Source: Mycobacterium sp.
Lineage (GTDB): Bacteria; Actinomycetota; Actinomycetes; Mycobacteriales; Mycobacteriaceae
Length of the DNA: 5,531 nucleotides
Direction of reading: 5' to 3'
NCBI GenBank assembly: GCA_019246375.1
Contig: JAFAQO010000435.1
Location: 1-5,531 of the forward strand
How positions within the stretch are numbered: the first letter of the stretch is position 1; every line of letters begins with the position of its first letter. Shown in pieces: positions 5,517 through 5,531 of the stretch. The position numbers and the translations under genes are program-made. The notes below the pieces were generated by a model. It was not told the origin of the DNA, did not search any database, and saw only the letters and a program-made list of their open reading frames with translations.

Positions 5517-5531
5517 TAGCGTGGCACCGGG
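5516..5531 (-). CDS. Possible 3' end of an upstream gene, perhaps moxR
   Basis: The last 16 bases on the minus strand, read one frame off DUF58, give the codons CCG GTG CCA CGC TAG, that is Pro-Val-Pro-Arg-stop. The TAG (5518-5516) shares its G with the DUF58 start GTG. A Pro-Val-Pro C-terminus is, from memory, common in MoxR-family AAA+ ATPases, and moxR is the usual gene just upstream of DUF58. Only five codons are visible, so this is a context-based guess. Confidence 0.45.

Overview
The window is GC-rich with GTG starts, tight convergent and divergent spacing, and -10 boxes of the TANNNT type lying directly in front of start codons. Together with the protein content this points to a high-GC actinobacterium, most likely a Mycobacterium. 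From memory, and unchecked, M. tuberculosis has a similar neighbourhood: a DUF58 protein, a SpoIIM/DUF95 protein and an RDD protein (Rv3693, Rv3694c, Rv3695) beside glpK (Rv3696c). The padR-type regulator and the small membrane protein found here between glpK and the RDD gene are not part of the M. tuberculosis arrangement as I recall it.

Layout from left to right, with every neighbouring pair on opposite strands: the 3' half of glpK (+, 1-834); a strong hairpin with a 16-bp tandem duplication (837-884); a PadR-family regulator with a Gly/Phe/Arg-rich N-terminal tail (-, 891-1601); a 120-bp divergent promoter region holding a perfect 14-bp palindrome; a three-helix small membrane protein (+, 1722-2120); an RDD-family membrane protein (-, 2128-2988); a 142-bp divergent region carrying two copies of a 41-bp direct repeat; a SpoIIM/DUF95-family membrane protein (+, 3131-4123); a DUF58 membrane-anchored protein (-, 4194-5516); and, in the last 16 bases, what looks like the end of an upstream minus-strand gene whose stop overlaps the DUF58 start.

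Three functional blocks are visible. GlpK phosphorylates glycerol to glycerol 3-phosphate and is metabolically separate from the rest. The PadR gene and the small membrane protein share one intergenic region centred on a palindrome, which suggests an autoregulated regulator controlling a membrane protein. The RDD, SpoIIM and DUF58 genes belong to families that commonly cluster with MoxR AAA+ ATPases in actinobacteria. A moxR gene is therefore expected just beyond the right edge. The joint role of this membrane set is not established, so it is the most open biology here. No stretch longer than 300 bases lacks a gene, and I saw no tRNA, rRNA, CRISPR array, insertion sequence or phage gene.
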